Origin: PGYR01 sp046290495
GTDB taxonomy: Bacteria; Bacteroidota; Ignavibacteria; Kapaibacteriales; UBA2268
Assembly: GCA_046290495.1 (NCBI GenBank)
Contig: JBKAGT010000005.1
Coordinates: 434,001-498,000 of the forward strand
DNA length: 64,000 bases
Direction: 5' to 3'
The stretch's first letter is position 1, and every line of letters begins with the position of its first letter. Below the pieces are notes generated by a model that saw nothing but the letters and a program-made list of their open reading frames with translations, did no database searches and was not told the DNA's origin. A program made the translations under genes and the position numbers. Shown in pieces: positions 59,349-64,000 of the stretch.

Positions 59349-61397
59349 ATGAGAATTATTATTGCTTTACTGTTTGTATTACCTAGTATATTATCTTCAC
59401 AATTAGGACTAGATAAACTACCAAATTCTGAACGAAAAGCTTTTACCCCTCCCGATTTGTTATCACTAAATAGAATAAGTGATATGCAGCTATCTCCAGA
59501 TAATAAATTTCTGTTATTTGGAATGAAGACTCCAAATTTGAAAACAAATTCTTCGAAGAATAATTTATATTTGGTAAGAACGGAAAATGGCAGTATGACT
59601 CAGTTAACTGATACAGACGACTCTGAGTTCAATGCAAGGTGGTCAAAGGATGGTTCTAAAATATACTATATATCTACTAAATTAGGCGCTCCACAGGTTT
59701 TCGTTTATGATCTGAAAATAAAAGAATCAGAAGCAATAACAGCAGTTGTAAATGGCGTCTCTAATATAGCTTTATCTCCTGAAAATGATAAAATATTATT
59801 TACATCTGAAGTAGAAGTAAGAGAAAGCTTAGAAGATACATATAAAGATTACACTAGTTTTAATGCTATGAAGTATGAATCATTACCAACTAGACATTGG
59901 GATACATGGGAGGATAATAAAGCGTCACACGTATTCTATATAGATTTGAAATCTAAAAAGATTACAGATATTATGAAAGGTCAAATACATGATAGTCCAC
60001 TTCTTCCATTCGGGGGAGGTGAACAAATAGCTTGGTCACCTGAAGGTACTGAAATTGCTTATACAAGTAAAAAAGTAAAAAACATGGCCAGAAGCACAAA
60101 TTCTGATATTTATGTATATAACTTAAAAACTAAACAGACTAAGAATATAACTGAAGGAATGCTTGGATATGATAAAGACCCTGTATATTCACCTAATGGC
60201 AAATGGATTGCTTTTCATAGTCAAGAAAGACCGGGTTTTGAAGCAGATAAAATTCGCTTAATGTTATATAATAGAAATACAGGTGAAATTAAAGAGATGT
60301 TAAGTCAGTTAGACCAATGGATAGGAAATATTGTTTGGTCTAATGATTCTAAATCTATTTATTTTGATTCTGGAGTAAAAGGCAGAGTTCATCTATACAG
60401 CCTAAACGTATCAGATAATACTTATAAGCAATTAACTAATGATAGGACTAATGATAACGGTGGTTTAGCCTTATCTAATGATGGCAAGACACTATATTTT
60501 GGTAGAACAAGTATGACCTACCCTACTGATTTTTACTCATTAGATTTGGATAGTAAAAAAATCAATAGAATTACATCAGTAAATGATAAGTTGCTATCTA
60601 AACTAAAAAATATAAGAATTGAAGAAAGGATGGTAGAGAGTACTGACGGTAAAGAAGTTCATACATGGGTTCTTTATCCACCTGACTTTGATGAGAGCAA
60701 AAAGTATCCTATGCTTACATATTGTCAAGGAGGACCTCAAGGTACTATAAGTAATTACTTTAGCTACAGGTGGAACTTATACATTATGGCTTCGCAAGGT
60801 TATATTGTTTGTGCACCTAATAGAAGAGGAATGCCAGGATTTGGACAAGAATGGAATGATCAAATTAGTGGCGATTGGAATGGACAAGCAATGGATGATA
60901 TATTGGCAGCTACTGACAATGTAATGTCTGAAAGTTATGTTGATAATGACAATGTAGGTGCTGTTGGAGCTAGCTTTGGAGGTTACACTGTGTATTGGAT
61001 GCAAGGCAATGATGGTGGTAGATTTAACGCATTTATATCACATTGTGGTGTATTTGATTTAACAAGTATGTATGGATCAACAGAAGAATTGTTTTTCCCA
61101 GATTGGGAATTTGGTGGACCTTATTGGGAAGAAGAAAACAAAGAATCTTATGAAAGTCAATCACCTCATAACTATGTTGAGAAATGGGATACACCTATGC
61201 TTGTTATCACTGGTATGAAAGATTTTAGAGTTCCTTACACACAAAGTTTAGAAGCTTACACTGCTGCTCAATTACATGGAATAGATTCAGAATTACTAGT
61301 ATTTCCTGATGAAAACCATTGGGTATTAAGTTTGCAGAATGCTTACGTTTGGCAATCAGAATTTTTCAAATTTCTAGACAAACATTTGAAAAACTAG
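59349..61397 (+). CDS. S9 family serine peptidase (DPP/acylaminoacyl type)
   Basis: Exported 682-residue peptidase. The signal peptide is about 1-17. A TolB/WD-like beta-propeller (about 35-400, with repeats such as SPDNKFLLFG, WSPEGTEIAYTSKK and YSPNGKWIAFHSQ) is followed by the alpha/beta hydrolase with PMLTYCQGGPQG. The catalytic triad is Ser542 in GASFGGY, Asp625 in MKDFRVPYTQS and His657 in DENHWVL. Substrate is likely short or N-modified peptides. It is divergent from the M28 peptidase and its stop abuts that of the convergent exchanger. Confidence 0.93.
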   Translation: MRIIIALLFVLPSILSSQLGLDKLPNSERKAFTPPDLLSLNRISDMQLSPDNKFLLFGMKTPNLKTNSSKNNLYLVRTENGSMTQLTDTDDSEFNARWSKDGSKIYYISTKLGAPQVFVYDLKIKESEAITAVVNGVSNIALSPENDKILFTSEVEVRESLEDTYKDYTSFNAMKYESLPTRHWDTWEDNKASHVFYIDLKSKKITDIMKGQIHDSPLLPFGGGEQIAWSPEGTEIAYTSKKVKNMARSTNSDIYVYNLKTKQTKNITEGMLGYDKDPVYSPNGKWIAFHSQERPGFEADKIRLMLYNRNTGEIKEMLSQLDQWIGNIVWSNDSKSIYFDSGVKGRVHLYSLNVSDNTYKQLTNDRTNDNGGLALSNDGKTLYFGRTSMTYPTDFYSLDLDSKKINRITSVNDKLLSKLKNIRIEERMVESTDGKEVHTWVLYPPDFDESKKYPMLTYCQGGPQGTISNYFSYRWNLYIMASQGYIVCAPNRRGMPGFGQEWNDQISGDWNGQAMDDILAATDNVMSESYVDNDNVGAVGASFGGYTVYWMQGNDGGRFNAFISHCGVFDLTSMYGSTEELFFPDWEFGGPYWEEENKESYESQSPHNYVEKWDTPMLVITGMKDFRVPYTQSLEAYTAAQLHGIDSELLVFPDENHWVLSLQNAYVWQSEFFKFLDKHLKN

Positions 61398-62354
61398 TTA
61401 TCTGTAATAGATATAAACCAGATAAGCTGCATAGCATAATAAATAGATTACTCCGTCTCTTTTTGAGATGGAGTATTTTTTTCCATAAGTCATAGAAATC
61501 AATAACATTATACTAGCAAACGCTGTAACTAAAATATCCATATTACTTTCTAATGTAAATGTTAGTTCCTTTATTGTGGCGCTAACTCCTAATATCCAGA
61601 GCAAATTAAATATATTTGAACCAACTATATTACCAACAGCTATATCTGAGTTCCCTTTTTTAGCCGCATTTACAGAAGTTACTAGCTCTGGTAGTGAAGT
61701 ACCTAACGAAACTACGGTTAGACCTACAAAACTTTCAGATAGATTAAAATATCCAGCAAATTCTAAAGCACCATCTACAACCCACTTACCTCCTAAAAAT
61801 AAGCCAGTCATTCCAAGCACTATATATAAAATAGATTTACCTTTTGAAAGACCTATTTCTACATCTTCAATTATGTCATCATCTTCTTTAGAAAGTATAT
61901 AAATATAGCCTAAGAAAAGAACAAAAAATACAAGTAAAATAATCCCTTCAATTTGTGAAAGAACTAATTCAGAAGACTTATCAAAAAAACTGATATTAGC
62001 CAGAAAGCCAACCAGAAACACAGCTAATAATGTAAATGGTATCTCTGAAAATACTGTACTTTTCTTCATTGGAAGATTACTAATTAGAGCTGTTATTCCT
62101 AGAATGAGGAATATATTTGCAATGTTACTACCTAGCACATTACCGACAGCTATATCTGAACTACCACTGAAGCTTGCTAGAATATTAATAATAAGTTCAG
62201 GTGCTGAAGTACCAAATGAAACTATAGTTAAACCTATAATCAGGTTAGAAATATTATATTTTGATGCTATAGATGATGATCCATCGACAAGATAATCTGC
62301 ACCTTTGATCAGTATAAAGAACCCAACTATAAATAATATTATTGTTATTATCAT
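61398..62354 (-). CDS. calcium/sodium antiporter, CaCA family
   Basis: Inner-membrane exchanger (318 residues) with about ten helices in two inverted halves. Each alpha-repeat has the signature: FGTSAPELIINILASFSGSS with AVGNVLGSNIANIFLILG in the first, and LGTSLPELVTSVNAAKKGNS with AVGNIVGSNIFNLLWILG in the second. An acidic cytoplasmic loop (KEDDDIIEDVEIG) lies between. It is closest in form to YrbG-type exchangers. It is followed in the same direction as kdsA, with 3 nt between kdsA stop and its start. Confidence 0.93.
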   Translation of the reverse strand: MIITIILFIVGFFILIKGADYLVDGSSSIASKYNISNLIIGLTIVSFGTSAPELIINILASFSGSSDIAVGNVLGSNIANIFLILGITALISNLPMKKSTVFSEIPFTLLAVFLVGFLANISFFDKSSELVLSQIEGIILLVFFVLFLGYIYILSKEDDDIIEDVEIGLSKGKSILYIVLGMTGLFLGGKWVVDGALEFAGYFNLSESFVGLTVVSLGTSLPELVTSVNAAKKGNSDIAVGNIVGSNIFNLLWILGVSATIKELTFTLESNMDILVTAFASIMLLISMTYGKKYSISKRDGVIYLLCYAAYLVYIYYR

Positions 62355-62357
62355 TAA

Positions 62358-63128
62358 TTAACTTTGAGCATTGTGAATTTTAATTAAATCTGAAACAAAC
62401 TGTTCAGCTTTTGAGAGTGGTAATTGAGTTGCAGAATCACTCTTAGCAGACTTAGGATCTGGATGAGTTTCAAAGAAAACTCCGTCAACACCGGCAGCTA
62501 CTGCGGCTTTCGCTAAAGGGAAAATATATTCCGGTTTTCCACCAGATATTTTACCTATAGAAGGTTGTTGCAAAGAGTGAGTAGCATCATAAACTACTTT
62601 ATAGTTGAAATCTTTCATTCTAACTAAAGACCTAAAGTCAACTACCAAATCATTATATCCAAAAAAAGTTCCTCTTTCTGTTAGCCAGATGTTCTTATTG
62701 CCAGTGGAAGCAACTTTATTAGCTGCCTTTTCCATATCATCTGGTGACATAAACTGTCCTTTCTTTATGTTTATTACTTTATTTGTCTCTCCAGCAGCAA
62801 TGAGCAAATCTGTTTGTCTTGATAAAAATGCAGGTACTTGCAAACAATCTACATATTGTGCTGCTAATAATGCTTCTTCAGGAGAGTGAAAATCAGTTAG
62901 AGTTTCAAACCCGTACTTTTCTTTTATTTCAGCCATATAGCCTAAAGCTAGCTCGTCACCTATCCCTGTGAAAGAATCCAAACTTGTTCTATTAGCTTTC
63001 TTATATGATGCTTTGAAACAAATCTTTACATCATACTTTTCAGAAATATATTTCAACTCTGATGCCGTTTCTAATAACATTTCCTTAGATTCGACTACAC
63101 ATGGACCAGCAATAAAAAAAAGACTCAT
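62358..63128 (-). CDS. kdsA: 3-deoxy-8-phosphooctulonate synthase
   Basis: KdsA (256 residues) condenses phosphoenolpyruvate and arabinose-5-phosphate to Kdo-8-phosphate, committing carbon to the lipopolysaccharide core. Motifs are IAGPCVVESKE at the start, CFKASYKKANRTS, TDFHSPEEA, WLTERGTFFGYN, YDATHSLQQPS and the C-terminal DGVFFETHPDP. Full length. Its ATG overlaps the ATG of the divergent comB-like gene (shared CATG). The exchanger gene follows 3 nt downstream and may be co-transcribed. Presence of Kdo synthesis confirms a Gram-negative envelope. Confidence 0.95.
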   Translation of the reverse strand: MSLFFIAGPCVVESKEMLLETASELKYISEKYDVKICFKASYKKANRTSLDSFTGIGDELALGYMAEIKEKYGFETLTDFHSPEEALLAAQYVDCLQVPAFLSRQTDLLIAAGETNKVINIKKGQFMSPDDMEKAANKVASTGNKNIWLTERGTFFGYNDLVVDFRSLVRMKDFNYKVVYDATHSLQQPSIGKISGGKPEYIFPLAKAAVAAGVDGVFFETHPDPKSAKSDSATQLPLSKAEQFVSDLIKIHNAQS

Positions 63129-63852
63129 GAAAACATTAGAAGTTTATTTAATTAAAAAGAAATTTGAACCATTCAATATTAAACAAGATGATATAGTAAT
63201 TATCATAGATATACTTAGAGCTTGTTCAACAATAGTAACCGCTCTTAACTCTGGTATTGAAGAAATATATCCCTTTACCAATATAAGTGAGGTTAAAAAC
63301 ATAAAGTTCAAAGATAATGAAATTTTAACTGCTGGTGAAAGAAATGGTGAAAAAATAAATGACTCTGATTATGACAACTCCCCTATTGCTTTCTACAATG
63401 AGACTTTAAATAACAAAAGATTAGCAATTACTACAACAAACTGTACTGAAGCTATAAACATAGCAAGAATTTCAAAACATATGTATTTCGGATGTTTTCT
63501 TAATTATAGTACAGTTTTGAACTTTTTAAAAAATATTAATACAGAACAAAGAGTTATATTTCTCTCTTCAGGTTTTAAGCAAGAAGAAAGTGAAAAGGAC
63601 AATATTTTCGCTTATTCGATAATCAATGAATTGAAAGTAATAAGACCAATAGTACAGAATGATTTTGAAATTCTTGGTAATCTTAACTCTTTATCTTTTT
63701 CAGAAATAAAAGATTTAATTTTAAATACTGAACATTCTTCTCGATTAAAAAGCCAGGGGAAGAAAAATGATATTGAATTTTCATTAAATTTTGATAAATT
63801 TGATTGTTTGCCTTATTACGCAAACGGCAGCATAAAGAAAAGTAATACTTAG
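63127..63852 (+). CDS. comB: ComB-like 2-phosphosulfolactate phosphatase family protein
   Basis: A 241-residue Mg2+-dependent phosphatase-family protein. The signature VIIIDILRACSTIVTALNSGIEEIYPF, LTAGERNGEKI, SPIAFYNE, TTNCTEAI and FLSSGF fit ComB. In methanogens ComB makes sulfolactate for coenzyme M; many bacteria without coenzyme M carry it and its role there is unsettled. The ATG at 63127 matches the family N-terminus (MKTLEVYLI); the frame stays open upstream into kdsA but that part is antisense. Its start codon overlaps the kdsA start codon on the other strand. Confidence 0.8.
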   Translation: MKTLEVYLIKKKFEPFNIKQDDIVIIIDILRACSTIVTALNSGIEEIYPFTNISEVKNIKFKDNEILTAGERNGEKINDSDYDNSPIAFYNETLNNKRLAITTTNCTEAINIARISKHMYFGCFLNYSTVLNFLKNINTEQRVIFLSSGFKQEESEKDNIFAYSIINELKVIRPIVQNDFEILGNLNSLSFSEIKDLILNTEHSSRLKSQGKKNDIEFSLNFDKFDCLPYYANGSIKKSNT

Positions 63853-63861
63853 GTTATATAT

Positions 63862-64000
63862 ATGGCAAAAGCAACAAAAAAGAAGACTAAATCTTCATTT
63901 TTAGGTAATAGCAATAGTTACCAAAAACAATTAAAGATTTTTTCCTTTCTACTCTTCATTATTTCTTTTTTCCTTTTGATAGCATTGATTTCATATTCTT
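63862..64000 (+). CDS. FtsK/SpoIIIE-like protein, N-terminal part only
   Basis: The frame opens with ATG at 63862 and is cut by the window end after 46 codons. It begins MAKATKKKTKSSF, a basic cytoplasmic stretch, then a hydrophobic helix (FSFLLFIISFFLLIALISYS), as in the membrane-anchoring N-terminus of DNA translocase FtsK in Bacteroidota. The call is tentative because no catalytic domain is in view. It lies 9 nt after the comB-like stop, so the two are co-transcribed. Confidence 0.5.
   Translation, partial: MAKATKKKTKSSFLGNSNSYQKQLKIFSFLLFIISFFLLIALISYS

Noticed and set aside
62968..63126. In-frame N-terminal extension of the comB-like gene
   Set aside because: It is antisense to the conserved start of kdsA, and the family N-terminus fits the ATG at 63127.

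Overview
The window is a low-GC chromosomal segment of a Gram-negative bacterium from the Bacteroidota/Chlorobiota side of the tree. I favour an uncultivated Ignavibacteria- or Kapabacteria-like lineage, but that is inference. Supporting signs are: secreted proteins ending in type IX secretion (T9SS)-like sorting domains; choice-of-anchor-D style domains; an Rpb6-like omega subunit; an MnmD methyltransferase; a SusC-like TonB receptor next to a DUF4249 lipoprotein; BamD, KdsA and two-OmpA-domain envelope proteins; and promoters of the Bacteroidota type (TTG, 19-20 nt, TAnnTTTG) found repeatedly in front of genes. Shine-Dalgarno sites are mostly weak or absent.

Layout. 0-2.9 kb: ffh, rpsP, mnmD. 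2.8-7 kb (minus): TPR sensor kinase and a YfhO-type membrane protein. 7.1-12.1 kb: yqeY, mutS2 and a prolyl oligopeptidase in one tight run. 12.1-20.5 kb (minus): a hybrid sensor kinase, a 1341-residue secreted von Willebrand/beta-propeller protein and a two-OmpA-domain barrel protein. 20.5-22.4 kb (minus): an accessory cassette (orphan RHS tip with an HExxH motif, a 43-residue ORF and a lipoprotein) between two 59-bp direct repeats, one of which overlaps the 3' end of tRNA-Arg. 22.3-32.5 kb: rpsT, mgtE, an OmpP1/FadL-type barrel, tRNA-Leu, bamD, rpoZ, a MerR regulator, a WD40 protein and an amino-acid ABC transporter. 32.5-41 kb: rlmB, acpS, a sirtuin, nusB, flavodoxin, and a giant Reg_prop sensor kinase overlapping a receiver-kinase gene. 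41-49.7 kb: sucD, ndk, then an operon of GAF/degenerate-GGDEF protein, rnr, ribE and a barrel paralogue. 49.8-53.6 kb (minus): an SH3-like protein with rpsU, and the DUF4249/TonB receptor pair. 53.7-58 kb: a PLP gamma-lyase-type enzyme, a CPVC thioredoxin-like protein, a MarR regulator with a four-cysteine tail, and a divergent FMN-barrel-like protein with a cysteine cluster. 58-64 kb: M28 and S9 peptidases, a Ca2+/Na+ exchanger, kdsA, a comB-like gene and the start of an ftsK-like gene.

Most of the window is housekeeping interleaved with envelope and signalling genes. The two places most likely to hold something undescribed are the RHS cassette beside tRNA-Arg (20.5-22.3 kb) and the cysteine-rich, MarR-associated redox-looking neighbourhood at 53.7-58 kb. 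No CRISPR array, rRNA or intact insertion sequence was seen, and no gene-free stretch exceeds 300 bases.
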